Assembly (NCBI RefSeq): GCF_950023065.1
Contig: NC_088681.1
Coordinates: 27,190,836 to 27,254,835 of the forward strand
Reading direction: 5' to 3'
From: Planococcus citri
Taxonomy: Eukaryota; Arthropoda; Insecta; Hemiptera; Pseudococcidae
DNA length: 64,000 nt
Part shown: piece after piece, positions 12,701 to 27,190 of the stretch
Position numbering within the stretch: position 1 is the stretch's first letter
How the letters are laid out: every line of letters starts with the position of its first letter
Translations under genes and position numbers: made by a program
The notes under the pieces: model-generated
The model's database searches: none
The model's input: the letters and a program-made list of their open reading frames with translations, nothing else
Told to the model about the DNA's origin: nothing

Positions 12701-15700
12701 TTTACACAACAGAAGTGATCTGAGAATTTTCAGTTGCTCATCCCTAAAAGTGTCCCAGGATTTTATTGGAAATGTCCTAGATCGACTCGGAATCTCAAAC
12801 ACCATCTTTGGGAACTGGGTCATTTTTTCTAAAAGAGGTTGGGTACCTTAAGGCTATATCTAGAGTGAAAAACACGATTTTTTCGAAAATGCCTTTTCTT
12901 TGACGACCCATATTACCACACCCCCCCCCAGACACGTCTGGAGCTAAATTTTTTCTGAGAGTCAAAATGAAGGTTCCACTGATTTCAGTCAAAATCCTCC
13001 GATATTTTTTCTCGATCGAGCCTCATGTACCTCTACCTACCTACCTACATATTTTCACATGAAATTCAAATTTGTTTCGTTTCAGGATTTCAGTCCCCTA
13101 AAAAAATCACCCCTTTCAATTTTTGTCAAATTTTTGAAAAAAAAAACAATAAAAAAAAATTGAAAATTACACATCATGCATGGTATTAGTACTCAAGTTT
13201 TTTGATAGTTCTGATTTGAATTTAAAATTAATTTTATGCTAGTCCCTTGGACTTCAAATTTGAAAAAAAAAGATCACTTAATCTATAAGCATTATTGAGT
13301 TTTTAGAACCACTAATTTCAAATTTCAAATTCATTTTTCGATCCTATCGCTTTCCTCTTTTCTTTTCCATTCAAACTTGGGTAGGATGAGGTCATGATCG
13401 GCTGTTCATTGGAGAAGATTCAAAATTTGAGAAATGTATTGTACTGCTTACAATAGTGTCACGGGACAACTGTTGATAACTGCTTATCAAAATCCGATAA
13501 TTAATAACTCCCAAGGACTTTATGACGATAAATAATAATTATTTGCTATCAACGTATGACCGATCCATCAGCTAGGTAGTGGATAGGTAGGATAGGTGGC
13601 CTATTTCTAGCCAGATAAATGTTAGTCACTTGATAATATGTAAAATTTTCAGAATATTACCTATAAATGAGATTTTTTCTATGTAAATACATAGACAATA
13701 TTATATTTTTATTTTAGCTCAGATCGAAATTTTAGATAGGATGAATTTTTTACAATCTGAATCAACACTATCGTTTTATCATTAATTGAAAACCAGTAAA
13801 AATATCACCTTTTTGTTTTATCCACATCAGTTCCAGTTACACTGAAAAATACTAATTTAATTTCATTAAAAAATTCTCAGAAACCAAAATCGGTATCGTA
13901 GGAGGGGATAGTTGGATTTGAACTCGGTGAAATATTGAAATTACGTACGAGTGCTTGATTATCTTCATTTATCACAATATAATACGAGTAGTTTTGAAAC
14001 CAAATAGAGCTTTCATTATCTGTGAATCCAATTTCCAAGAATTTTATTATTTATTAACCAATTTTTTGTCAATTTTTTGCACGATAGCTGTCTCTCAATC
14101 GCGATCCGTGGAAACGAGAGGAATTTCCGTAGATTATTCACTATCAGTGAGCTGCAATTCAACCGGAAATCACGATAACGGTAAAATTTATATCTGCTGA
14201 AAATTTAAACCATTTTTCAGGTATTATTCGCTTCAAAAGTTCATGAAATTCAACAAGACAGTTCTTCAATATTGTTGATTTTCATGACACGATTAACTGA
14301 TTTTCACTCTGTTTGAAATGTTGAAGCAATGGTTGTTGAAATTTGAGAAGTTAATTCTTCTGATAGTTGATCAATGATCTATTTTCGAATTATTAGAATC
14401 GATATCCTGACAAATAGCGAATGGATTTTTAATTTGAATACGATTTCGAGATAATTTTTTGTATGATTTTCTGATCTTCAATTTGCTTTGAAAAATTTTT
14501 AATGGACCCTAATCAATTTATGATTATATGTACCTATTTTTCAATATGCACATAAAATGTAAGAATATTTTTTTTTTAACTAAACAAAAAGCATAGGTAT
14601 TAAGAAATATTTTACAAATTATTCTGACATGCATGGAAGATATCCCAACCCTCAGAGAAATTTTGGCATCGAACGAAGAAAAATCAAAAGAGCATCGAAA
14701 AGTACACCACTCGGTCAAATTTCAAGAGCTCTAATTTTATTTTTCGATTTCTGAAGGACTTTCAAAAATTAAAATTCATCAGTTCATATTCCATTTTTAA
14801 AAATCAAAAATTCAATTGAGCTGGAACGCTGAAATTGAGCTTAAATCGTATATTTTTGGCCAATTACGTGAATCGATTGAAGGCGGAGGTTTCGAGCCAT
14901 TCTGGAGCCTCCGCAACAGTTTTGGACTTTCTAGTTCTGAAAAAATCCCATTAAATAGCCTAAATAGAGTTCTGCGTTTAGAAGCTCATATTCATCACCC
15001 TCGTCACTCCTTCGATCAATTTCTCACAGTTTCTCAAAATCGGTGTTATTCCAGTTCAAAGCATAAATTTTAATTGTCTATAAATTGGTATTTTTGAGAC
15101 GAAATAAAACATTCGTTTTTCCGAATGTGTCAATTAAAATATTTGTCAAGTTCGTAGAAACTGATTTTTGTTGGGGTCTTTTTCAGGGAATTTTTTTCAA
15201 AACTGAAAATCCAAAATCCTCCTAGAGGCTTGAGAACTGCTCGAAACCATCAACAATCGATTCAAGAGATCGAAAATAACATATAAACCAAATTTCAGCT
15301 TTCTACTGCAATTTGATGAAATGTTGATTTGTAATGGGAAATTGACAAAATTTGAATTTTTTTGAAATCGAAAAAATAGAGAAATTGAGCTCAAAAGCTG
15401 AAATTTTGCTTCAGGCTGTATTTCTACACGTTGATTGGATTTTTTTACCATGATCTTAAAAATTGTACACCAAGGGGAGGAGGGAGATATCTTCGTACTG
15501 AGGGTTTAATAAAGTGATACAAACGAAAAATTCCATTTAAAAAAGCCATCCACGCCCCCACCCCCCCCCAAACTGGTCATAACTAACACCATTTCTGTCT
15601 CGAGTGTCAAAAGTGTTGGAAAATGAGCTTCGTAATTTTGAGGCACTTTCAATTCATTGCGAAACTACCAAAATTTGTAGGGCTCAAAACCGAACTTTCA

Positions 15701-18700
15701 AGGTAAAAGCTTAACTCAACTCTTCTTGTCTTGTTGAAGTAACAAAATTTGATGGCCGTCGCAAAATTTTAAAAATCGCAGTAAAAACACTACCTATTTT
15801 GTTATATTTTTGACACATTTATTTCAAAAATGGGGTTTCAACTCAACACCCCTGAGGGGTACACATTTACACAAATGCATTCAATTTTGATCAAACTTCA
15901 TTAACATGAAGTATTAGTACGTTGATTGTTACTCGTGCTAATTTTATGAGTTCAGTTCGAATATTGGCTCAATTTTTTAAACCCACTCCCATGAAAGTTT
16001 CACAACAGCCCTTAAAAATGGTCAAAATACCAAAAAATTGAAAATGGCATGTGACCCATCGTTTGTAAGGTTTTCAAGGGTGCTGAGTTCAAATATCTGC
16101 TTATTTTTTGGATTCGACCCCTCAGAGCCATTTTAGCTCTCAAATTTCGAGATAAAGTAAACGAAACATCATCAAAATATAATGCGATACATCGATTTCC
16201 ACTAATGCGACGTCATTGGGCTCAAATATCCATGCATTTTTAGAATTCGACCCCTTGACGCATCCCTCGCCACCATTTTGAAAAAAAAATCAAATCAAAA
16301 TCCATTCTTCATCCAAATTTTAAAACTAATTTCTCTCTCCGCATTGAAAAACACAAATCACCAAGACTGGGACCCCCTGCCCTTAAACCGATCGAATTTC
16401 GATCCACTAAAACCTTTTCATGGTTAAAAAACAAAACGCCAGCCATTTTAAATCCTCGTATAAAATACATATCGACGCTAGTACATATTTCGCCATACCT
16501 ACGATACACTATACAGCAATCGTCATCGTCGTCATAAATTCCACAAATATAGAAAAAAAAATACACAACGCATCGCGAAAAGCAAAACAATTTTAAAATT
16601 AGAAAACAGGGAGCCGAACCACTTAATACTAATCCGTTTCCTGTTATACTGGTTAACGTGCGTCCAAAGAAATATTGGTCGCATAATCTTCAACTTTATC
16701 CGCTTATCATCCGCTTCAACGGATTAAAAGCCAGACCGTTACGCTAATATCGCTCCGCTTAAAGCTGCTAATAGTGTCGTCTGGCTTCCTAGCCCTTCGC
16801 ATTAGTAAGGATTAGTTGGTGTTTAAAATGTCAGTGGTGCTTAAATTTTTCTTTTTCCCAAATACTCGTCGTACGTACTCGTATAATACTACGAATACCG
16901 AATCGTGTTTCGGATTACCTTGCACTAGACCAGTCGCCTATATCATAAAAGCAGAGTTTGTAGGCTACGATGCTTATGCTTGTACACGATCAATGTGTTT
17001 TTTACACGCGGATTAAACTTTTTCGCAATTTTACACAGAAAATTACTCGCCTATAGGTAGGTACCTATGATCAAAAGACAGCAATTTTCAACACATTGAC
17101 GATTAATGCAACACAGTGCTTTATATACTTGGGCGACAAAACAAAAACCCCTTCCCTCCCCTCACTGAAAAAAAACTATAGGCGAGAGAAGACGCGGAAG
17201 CCTGCGTATATGATATGAAAATGTGAACCCACGTAAGCTTAAAACCATTATTACCATCCACTGAATTTGAAGAAAACACAACCATTGTTAAATACAACAA
17301 ACGTGATTCATTCGTTACAAAATGCGACATGAGCCAGGATTAAAGGAAATACGGTTAATCCAACGGCGACACGAAGGGGGTATTTCATTTCCCGGCGACG
17401 ATAGATATAAATCCTCGACTTATCTTTAACGTGTGTAAGACATATAGAAAATTTCTCGGCATGTTCCGCCCGACGAGTACACAAACCGCTCCTTATACTA
17501 ATCTCGTATACTGCTGGCGGTTTACACTTCGCCTTTGCAGCTTTATCGTATAGCATCGAAATGTACGTATTAGCTTCAGCTCGGTTGTATAAATCCAATT
17601 CTGGTCGCTGGATCTGCTTCTTCTTCTCCTCCCTCTCTCCGTGAGTGTGAAATTACTTTATTAATTTTTATTAATTAACGAACGAGTAAATCCATGTATG
17701 TACAAAGTCTCGTCAACATAAATACAAGAGTCCAGCAGGAGTAAAACCGTTACAAACTATATCCTCTTGGTTTTGCTGCGATGTTGTACTATAGGTACTT
17801 GTGAATATATCGTAGCACAATTTAACGAATTGTCTTCGCTTAGGTTTATTAAATCCTGTGTTTATGTACCTATGTGTATATACGTTGCAAGCCAAGGGGA
17901 CGGGTCCTCTTCTTTATTTAGTCTTATCGTCACGGTCTGTCGCCTGAGGAACTCTGCGGACTGTAACATACCGGATGGACCCGATGATTTTTATAACCAC
18001 CTTGTCTCGAAAATTCCCTTCAGCTCCGGATCTTGGATCGCACACTTCTTCCGGTACTCTACAATTTGAATCGTCGTCGTCGTCTTGTTCTTCGTAGGCG
18101 ACTCGACATTACGGATACTTAAATATTTTTCACCTATAAAAAAAACCTCGTCCGAGTACCTACTTGGATGTGGTGGAAGCCCTCCTGTTCGATGGACATG
18201 ATGCCTCGATCGAGTATATAGCTAGATTTACACCTCCGCTTTGAAAATTCTTCGTATGTGTGAATGTAGGCATGGCAGAGAAAGAATGGAGAGTCGTGAT
18301 TTGGAGGATTTTTTGGATTTCCTGTTCAGTAAATATTGAAGCTAATAAGCTGGAGGGAAATGGCGATGCTTTTCGGTTATACCTAAGTGCATATGGTAAG
18401 GGAACCGGCTTTGTAGCTTTTGCCTAAAGCTTAAAATGACCTAAATAATTTGCGACAAAGTTTACGAAAAATCAATCAGATTCAAGCTTTTGATTTAGGG
18501 CTTGAAGCTTTCAAATGGGGTTTCAATCACTTGAATGCAAAAATCCAAGAAAAGAATACATTTTTAGAACTAGTTTAGTACATGAAAAAACCACTTCTTC
18601 TTATCCCTAAAATCACCGAAAAAAAGGGGCTAGTACTGAATTCGAGAATTGGACTTGGGGGTGCAGAAAATTCCGAATGGTTCGTAACAGAAAAACGCAA

Positions 18701-18748
18701 TTTTCAACATTTCTTTTTAAACACCTTTTCAACTTTTATAAACTTAGA
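9766..18748. other. Long non-coding region
   Basis: I find no gene. Some blocks are closer to 40% GC and less repetitive (about 11050-11760, 16600-18100), but frames there are short, lack motifs and lack convincing splice sites. C-tracts lie at 12921-12929 and 15561-15569, CTAC tandem repeats near 13030, and GGAGCCTCC-family copies near 14900 and 15215. This may be the interior of a large intron of the minus-strand gene starting near 35.2 kb, or intergenic DNA. Confidence 0.4.
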
Positions 18749-18828
18749 TTTGCGATTCACCTGCTCCAATTGACTCAAGCTATCGAACTTCTATGATTGG
18801 ATTGAATTTTCAGAAGCTAAAGATTCGA
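18749..18828 (+). repeat. Dispersed repeat, copy 2 (pairs with 9219-9292)
   Basis: It contains TTTGCGATTCACCTGC, then CAATTGA, ATCGAACTT and GGATTGAATTTTCAG, aligning with the 9219-9292 block in the same orientation. No coding content is visible. Confidence 0.45.
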
Positions 18829-19184
18829 GATGTATCTACGGTCTTCCAGAGACTTCGAACCATCAACTGAAAAATAGGGGAAGGGGAATGACAGGGTCAA
18901 ATTTTTTGCACATCACTGATCAGAGGCAAATTCTATCAATTTTGATCCACAAATTTTTGCTTAGCATTTGTAAAGGTAAGATCGAGAAGTTCTCATTTAT
19001 CGATTCACTTCAAGAATCATTTGCACAAAAAATTGAAGTGAAGGGGTATTCCAATCATATTTGAGCTATTAGGATTTTGAAACGAACTAGTAAAAAGAGA
19101 AGGAGGTTAAATCCCCTAGAAATTTTAAAAATGAGTATTTCAGTCACTTTTTGGACATTTTGGCATCTAGGACTACTCGTATCC

Positions 19185-19790
19185 TCCAATCATTTATGTA
19201 AATTGGTAAATTCACCAGTAAATCACCTAAAGTCACAAATTCCAGTAATTACCAGTAATTTACCAAAAATCATCAATAATTTTTATCAAAAATTTAAATT
19301 TCCAGTCATTTTTATCAAAAATTTCCAATATTTTTTATCAAAAATTTAAATTTCCAGTAATTTTTATCAAATTTTCAATATTTTTTATCAAAAATTTCCA
19401 ATATTTTTTATCAACAATTTCCAGTACTTAATCTCTATTAAAAATTACTAGTAATTTACCAAAATTACCAGTAATTTACCAAAAATTACCAGTAATTTAC
19501 CAAAAATTACCAGTAATTTTCCAAAAATTACCAGTAATTTTCCAAAAATTACCAGTAATTTTCCAAAAATTACCAGTAATTTTCCAAAAATTACCAGTAA
19601 TTTACCAAAAATTACCAGTAATTTACCAAAAATTACCAGTAATTTGCCAAAAATTAAATTTGCAAATAATTTATTAAAAAATACTAGTGATTGGCCAAAA
19701 ATCACGTACAGTTTACAAAAAGTTGCATACTTCATCGGTAATTTATAAAAAAGTACTAGCAATTTACAAAAATTACGAGTAGGTAATTTT
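19185..19790 (+). repeat. 21-bp minisatellite with degenerate flanks
   Basis: Between about 19444 and 19653 a 21-bp unit (ACCAGTAATTTACCAAAAATT and one-base variants with TTTTCC) is repeated about ten times. A related, more degenerate array of TTTATCAAAAATTTCCAG precedes it from about 19200, and decayed units trail to about 19790. The 21-bp period keeps a frame open on the minus strand (repeating GKLLVIF). That is a by-product of the period, not a gene. Confidence 0.85.
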
Positions 19791-22700
19791 CTTAAATTAG
19801 ATCCAAGTTTTCAAAAGTCTGACAAAATATCAAGAATAATTAATGTCAATTTTTTCCAATTTTACAAAGTCAGACAAAATTTTTCAGAAGTCTTACATAC
19901 AAGTCAAGAATTTATCGCAATTTTTTTCAAGTTGTCCAATTTTTGATGGGAAAAAGTCGTCCAATGGCAGGAAACTCCCCCCGCTCCCTCAACATTTACA
20001 ATTGGACAGGCATTTCCCAACATGTGAGATGTTCCAATTTTATTAGAAAGGAAAAGACTATTCAATTCATGCAATTTTTCTTCTTCAAATAGCTTCCGAG
20101 GAATTTGGCGAAACAGTTGAAAAAAGGAATAAAAATTTCAATTCAAACGAAGAAAAAGAATGAGAAAACTGCAACCAAACCCTGATATTTATTTATAAAC
20201 ATTAAACATCCATCAGATCAGTCAAACTTTTTTAAAACTTAGCTGATCTTACGAATTTTCTCGATCTCCTAATAGTTCATTTTCAATATAGGTACTCCAA
20301 AGTCAAAGTACATACTAGTTTATAAAGATTTGTCTTGACTTCTAAATTACACAATACGACTGTAATATACAAGCTATTATTAATATAATGCAAACGATAA
20401 AGTACAGCGGCGGGATGACGAGGAGATAAAGTCGTCGCATATTTTACTTGTACTCGTATAAATTAAGACACTTGTTAGTTAATCTGTGAGACAAAACGAG
20501 ACATCGGTTGATAACTTTCAGTTATACTTGTTTCATTTTAAGCATGAATCGACTTGGAAATATTTTGCTCAGTTGATAAAGGACACCGAAGTATCCACGT
20601 AATAAAAGCACAATATAATTAGTATTTGTCTACAAAAGTCATAAGCTTTCAGCTTCATCCATGCAAGCTTCAAGTTCAGCTATAACAGAACATAGCTTCT
20701 GGTTGATTCTTCTTTATAAGAACATTAAGAACACGTTTCTATTTTCAATAGGAAATACATTTTCGTTTAGCAAAAACACCCGTCTTTGAAGGGAGGGGGG
20801 GGGGTTGTAAAAATTCAAAATAGGGCATCAAAATTAAACGATTCTAAATCAGTTTTTGTAAAGCTAATTTAGGAAGCAGGGATTGAATGTTTGAAGAGGC
20901 AAGATAAAAAAACTCCACAATTCAAATTTTCAACAACCTCAGCTGTTGATTTTCCAATTTTTAACAAATTTTGGAAAACACACGTAAAATTGTACCATAC
21001 GGTTCCCTTTCGTCCCTTTTTTCATTCCCAAATACAGTTTTCAAGTTTTTTAAATATTCCTGAATCTCCATTGAATTTTAAATTTCGAGTTTGTTTTTTA
21101 AATCTTATGAGGGAGGTATCCCAATTGGCACTAAAATTTTTGAATCGACCATCAGCAAAAATTTCAGGTGCTCAAGTGAATATTTTGGTAGGTAAGTAAA
21201 TTTTTAAAAATCAAAGGGCCAAAAATACGAAAAAAATCACGTATTTCACCAAATTGATGTGAAAATTGGAAATTTGCCATACACGCTATTTCGGACCCTC
21301 CGAATCAATTGGAAACGATTTCAAACAATTTTAAGCAATTCTGGAGCCTCCAGCAGATTTTTGAAAATTGAAATACAAAATTTGGCCAAATAAAGCTGGA
21401 AATCTAAAATGTTCTCTATACCATTGAGGTAGTTTCCAGACGTTCTGGAGCCTCCAGTAATAAAAGGTCATAATATCAGCCAAAATCAACTGGAGAGCAA
21501 GTATTCTCAAAAATTTATGTTTATTGTTGGTAACTCACATGATCAATTACACAGCATTTTTCTGAAATCAGTGTCTGTCAGTTTAGAACCGAATTTTTCT
21601 CCAGCGATTTCATGATTGTAAATTTGAAACGTTCACTGTTACCCTATCATTTGACCTTGACGTGTAAATTGAAATTCAGTTTAGACTTTATTTTTCACAC
21701 GCTGGGACAGAAAAAAATACCACTCAACGAAGACAGGTTAATAAGACACCTGTGAGAATTTATAGTATTTCAATCCCAATTTAGTTTCAAATTTTATAAA
21801 TTTAAATAAATTCCTGTCCACGGGGTAAAATTTTCTAGACCTCGTCAAAATACATAGGTATAAAATCAATTTGAGCAGCAGAAGATTTGAATTACGAAGT
21901 TTGGACTTCTTGAAGGAGGGGGAGGGGGAGAAAATTTTGGATTTGATGAAAGCCATGAAGAATCGTCATTCTACGACTGCCTTTCCTTTCTTCAATAAAA
22001 TCACAGAATTTTGAATATTCTCGAATACTTAATTATCTCTTCTTCAAACACCACCTTCGAAAAAAATCGTACGTAGGACTACACTTAGGTAAACGGTATG
22101 GTATGCGCGATGAATAATCACTTGAGAATGAATAGGAAAAAAAGTGTAAGTGCATACAAATGAGCATGTAGTAGGTATGTAAATAAAACAGCAAACATTC
22201 GAGATACGAGAGACTATACACTTAACCGCTTAGATATACGCGATTTTCGGGTAATAAATTGTAAAAAAAAAAACATTTCCTCGTTTAATTTTCAAAACTG
22301 TTTGTTTAAACACATAAACGCCAGATTTAAGGTAGTTTTGCTATAAATGTATACATAAGTAGTGCAATATTCGTACCAAAGAGTGTATTAAAATGTACCT
22401 TAATTGTTAATAAAGCAGTATAACGATTTGGATATTACTCGAGCAATGTCAGGTAGGTATAGGTAAGCAATCCTAGAACCTCGTAGACCGGATAGAGTAG
22501 TAGAGGAAACGACTTATCGACGATAATTCTAATCTGTTTAAAATGGCGGTCACTACTTGCGGGTGCATATAAATAGCAACGTAAGCGTAACGAGCGTTCA
22601 ATTTACAGCACATCGTGTTCATAAGACTCTGTTCTGTATAGGTAGGTATAGTCAGTGTGGAGACTATAGAACTGTACATTTATATTACACTGTATATGCT

Positions 22701-24355
22701 ACACAGCTACATAATGTGGTGTATATGGTTTCACGGAGCGTGTAAATTTCGCAAAATCCAATCCGTCAATATACTCGTTATCGCCTGAACCTCTTTGACT
22801 ACATAGAGCGAATTATGTGTTCATTGGAGATAGAGCAGATCATGCGTAACTAACTCACTTTACGCTCTATAGGATTAAGAGTATAGTGAGAGAAAGACTC
22901 AGGGATGGAGGAGTACGATCATAAGAGGAGGGAGAGGAATAAAAATACATACGCAAAAATTTCACTTTCCTAGTCGTGTACCTCATACCTATAGATCATT
23001 CTTACACACGATGTACATAAGTATATAGGTATAGGTAGGTATAAATTCGTTAAATTATTATTTGTAATGAAAGTCACACTACAGAAGAAAATTTTCGTAT
23101 TTCCTGTGCTGACCTGACGCGGCTGACACCTCAGACAGTCCTGCTCGAACTTCGAATATTGGTTCTTTTCCAAACCTATTCGTAGGTATGATCAATTATA
23201 CGCGTCCATTTGAATTCAGCGATAGTGTTTCCGAAAATTTAAACAATTTGAAAGATGTAAAGAATAAATTACTGTGGCTGGAATTGTCGCGTCTTGTTGT
23301 GCAAACTCATACAGTCATACCTACGAGTATCTCCCACCTCCTCCTCCACCACCCAGCAATAGAGGTACGAGTAAGTACAGCTAATCCTCGAGTATATATA
23401 CCTGAATATCCGGTCACGTCACAAGTATCCAGTAGCCGGATTGTGTTCGTACTTTGAATTTATAATCACCACGAGCCATCGACAGCATTAAATTTGTTAA
23501 TGTTAATATACCATTTCGGTATAAACGGAACGCGTATAGGTACCTAGAGCCGAACAGAGAAAAAAAACAAGGTGTTCTTTTTTTTTGGTATCTCTCCCTC
23601 TTTCTAGGTAGAGCTGATGTAGAGAGGTACAGAACTAAATATTCTTTCTACGAACTAACTAACTGTATTACACAATCAAGGCGAGTTTGTATTGTTAATG
23701 CATCGTCGTGTACCTATACGATTTAAGATTTATTACAAGGAGTTTTTTTTTTTTTACAGGTGTAGATAGGTTTATCGAAGTAGGCTTCGAGACAGATCTA
23801 TGAAGATGGACAATTTTTATCGAGTTGTATGACAAAAACAGAGGATTCAACATGTATACATATAGTGCAGATTGAGGGCTTAGAATATCACTTATGTATT
23901 ATGAATTGTTTGACCTCAGATTTAAGTACCTAGCAAGAACTTAGAAATATCCTCCCACCCCCCCCCCCCCAAAAACAAAGGAGAAAAAACAGTCATTCTT
24001 TTTCATTTAAAATTTGAATAACAAATTATCAAAAAAAAAGTTCAAAGCTGCATCCTTCAATCCTTATCCTCTACAGACATGTTCATCTAGATCTATGAAG
24101 ATCTATGAACTCGATGTATTTATTTTTTTAATGCAGGTTTCACATATTTTGCCTTCTCTCGCGAAGGGAAATCTATTTCCAGAATTAAGAATTAAGAAAA
24201 ATAAAAAAATTGAAATTTCGTTTTTTCAAAATGCATCTATCAATTTACAGCAGGATAGCAAAGTTTTCTCCTATATAGTCATATGGCCCGGAAGGCAACA
24301 GCATTAATCAATGATGTATTGATATAACCCTTAAGCGATGACTTATTTTTATGCT
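19791..24355. other. Non-coding region
   Basis: No gene is supported. Notable content: a ten-G run at 20795-20804, GGAGCCTCCAG copies at 21300-21460, GTAGGTA/TACCTA-rich sequence around 22450-23050, and a 13-C run at 23958-23970. Short frames in the more complex 22.5-23.5 kb block show no motif. Confidence 0.4.
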
Positions 24356-24446
24356 GACATCGCTGAGGAAACCTCCGGGTCCATGTCAGCACCCGGAGGT
24401 TTCCTCAGTGAAGTCAGCACCCGGAGGTTTCCTCAGTGATGTCAGC
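24356..24446. repeat. GC-rich 28-bp direct repeat forming a hairpin
   Basis: A 28-bp unit starting GTCAGCACCCGGAGGTTTCC occurs at 24385-24412 and again at 24413-24440. The next few bases (GTCAGC) start a third copy. Just upstream (24356-24380) is the inverted form, ending GAGGAAACCTCCGGGT. The first copy can therefore form a strong hairpin with a loop of about ten bases. The GC content stands out from the surroundings. No coding role is evident. Confidence 0.75.
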
Positions 24447-26849
24447 TCTCAAGGGAAGTAGACATACGAGTATCTGATATCATGATGTACCGATAAATAT
24501 CATGATAAGGGTGCTTAGGTGCCTGCTTTATTTTTTTCCTCACTTATTGGATCGCTAATTGCGCAGATAAAAAACTGAATAATGGGGTGTAGTGTTTCTA
24601 TTGAAACAATACTAGCAATAAACTAAACAGTCATTATCGATACTGTACAATCGATTATCCTGACGTTAGATGAACTATACGATTCTCAATTTCTCATGAT
24701 ACATTTGAGTGTATAATGATATCGATTATCGATACAATTTACCGTTTAATCCCTTAATCCCCTGATCTGATAAAGAAAACCTTAAAACAAAAACAATAAG
24801 ATATGAAAAGAAAACACCATCACTAAAAATAGATACACAATACCCTAGCAGGTTTCCGAGATGAACTACTACATATTAACACATGGATGCCATGTGTAGG
24901 GATTAAGAAGTCTGACTGATAACAGCAGTACAGATGAAATCTACAGGAAGTACAATACGATAGCTGGGGGAGTGATCCTCAGAGACTTGAGACTTCATTA
25001 GATTAGGTACAAGGTGATAATATGAGAAGTTGGAGGGACCCCCTGTTGTGAAGTTTTGAAACCTTTTTCCTCCTTTCAAGGTTGTTTGCTGTTTTTTTTT
25101 TTTTTTAATAGGATGAAAAATCGCGAATTTCTGTCATTTTCCATTCAGTTGCAGCCTTCTTGCACCCGCTTGGCTGCACACTAAGGGAGGGGGGAGGGGT
25201 CAGTAGACCGGTATATTTGAATTCCGGATGAAAAATCCAATTAAAAAAAGGGTAATTTGGATACATTCAGTTCTTCTGGGTGAACGTTCGTCAAACTTTT
25301 GAATTTCGAAGCTTAGCAGATGAACATTCACTAACTTTTGAAACCGATCTCAAATTCCAACCCGTTCATCCTCCGTTTAAAGTTAGTTACTTTTCGTCAT
25401 AATTGTAGGAAAAATTGTGAAAATCGACAGTAAAAAGTCTGAAAGCAGTTTCGTAAACATTTTTAATCAAGTTTTTGATGCTTTCCAAAAAAAAAAAAAT
25501 GACGAATAATGAAAATAAATGAAACTTAGAAATTGATTAGGAATCAGGGATAGTCAAATTGATTTCCACGTCGTTTTTTGCCTAGGTATAAATTGATTCC
25601 ATTTCACAGGCAGTGTGTATTCATACTTCTCAATTTTTTCTGTTTGAATGCCTTTCGAGACCCAAAATCTAACCCCCCAGTGTCAAATTTTGGCACATTT
25701 TCTCATTGTTGCAAATTCAATTCGTGCATGAGTGGAAACAAGATTCGCATCAGTAAAAACGAGATGGGAATCAACTATCATTTTTCGTGTTTTCAGAATC
25801 AACTCACCAACTCCCCCAAAAACATTTTCCACAGCTTAAAAAAATGTTCAACATGTCTGATGTCATCAATAAAAGTGAATTTCAGATTTAATTTTTTTTT
25901 TTTTTTGATTTTCAGCTTACCTCGCGTTTTGGAAAATCATTAGAACACGAAGAGTATACCATAACAACAAAAGGCGAGAGAGATTAAAATTGAAAAAAAA
26001 TCAAACAAAAACGCAAAACAAAGAGAAAATAATCCTTTTTATTTTTTTGGATAAGGGTCAGGATAGTCACAAAACTCGTTATGAGAAAAACAAGGGAAAA
26101 GTTTTAAATGATTTTTTCTCCCTTTTTTTCAACATGAAACGTAAAATTTCAGTCAAACTATGCATTTTAAGGAAAAATCCATGCTCAAAAATTTCCTTTT
26201 AGTAATTTCTATTGTTTTGGAAGGGGGGGGGTGCTTGATTTTAAAATTATTTTAAAAACGATATAATTTTTTCAAATTTTACATTCGTGTACCTATTTTT
26301 CGATCAGCATAAAATTATATTGATTTTATGAGAAAACTAAGCATCCTAAGAAAAAAATGAACAGATTGGAAATGAAAAACTTTCTCCAGATTATAGTTTT
26401 TTAATTTCCAATTATTGTACTTTTTTATTCAGTGTTTTAGGTTCGCCTGTTACCAAATTAAAATGAACAGAACCAAAATCGTAGAGCATGAAATTTCCTT
26501 TCTGCTTTACGATTAGTTTTTTTTTTTGCAGGTGAAATGGAGAGTTGAAGAAATATTTGGAAAAAATGGTAAATTTCTTGGCTATTTTTTTTTTCAAAAT
26601 CTCAGCATAGGTATAGTTAAGTAGGTACTACTAACTGTCCAATAAGTTGAAATTTTCAATGTTCATGGAATTGTCAATTTTGCATCAAAATAACTCTTAT
26701 ACATAGTACGGCTTATTTTCGTAGTTTAAGAATGTGCAATTGTGCACACGACTCAAAAACAAATTTTGTGACAATATTGACTATTTTCATGTAGAATGCC
26801 ACAAATTTTCAAAATGAAGTCTGAAATAACAAAATGTTTTTTCAGGGTG
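24447..26849. other. Non-coding region
   Basis: No gene is seen. Around 24636-24745 two ATCGATTATCGATAC-like blocks lie in inverted orientation, perhaps the ends of a small MITE. A nine-G run lies at 26223-26231. The remaining frames are low-complexity. Confidence 0.35.
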
Positions 26850-27190
26850 TTCACTCATTTCTGGGAATGATTTTCCCTGACTTTTCCAGGGTTTTCAGAC
26901 CAATTTTTCCATTTTTGCAGACCTTTTTTTTTCAAAATAAAAACACCGAATTTTTAAAATTACCCTTCCTTACATTCAAAAAAATCACGTTTTTCAATAC
27001 ACGTTCGGTTCCAAGCCCGTACTAAATGAAATTATTCGAGCGACACGAGGGAAATTTTTTCCAAGATAACAATAAAACTAATAGAATTATTAAAAAATTA
27101 CAGATGAACACTTTCAAAAAATTCCCTGACTTTTTCAGACGGCCGAAATTCCCTGACTTTTCCAGGTTTTCCAGAAGTGTGGACACTTTT
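26850..27190. repeat. Cluster of CCCTGACTTTTCCAGG repeats
   Basis: The block TTCCCTGACTTTTCCAGG appears near 26875 and again near 27150, with a variant CCCTGACTTTTTCAG near 27124. The right end reads CCAGAAGTGTGGACAC. Short text of this kind is familiar to me from dispersed repeats in several animal genomes, but I cannot name the family. No ORF is associated. Confidence 0.45.

Noticed and set aside
17308..17598. 96-codon minus-strand ORF
   Set aside because: No motif, promoter or splice context, and its composition matches the surrounding TACGTA-rich sequence.
19448..19762. 104-codon minus-strand ORF with repeating GKLLVIF
   Set aside because: It is the translation of a 21-bp minisatellite whose period is a multiple of three.
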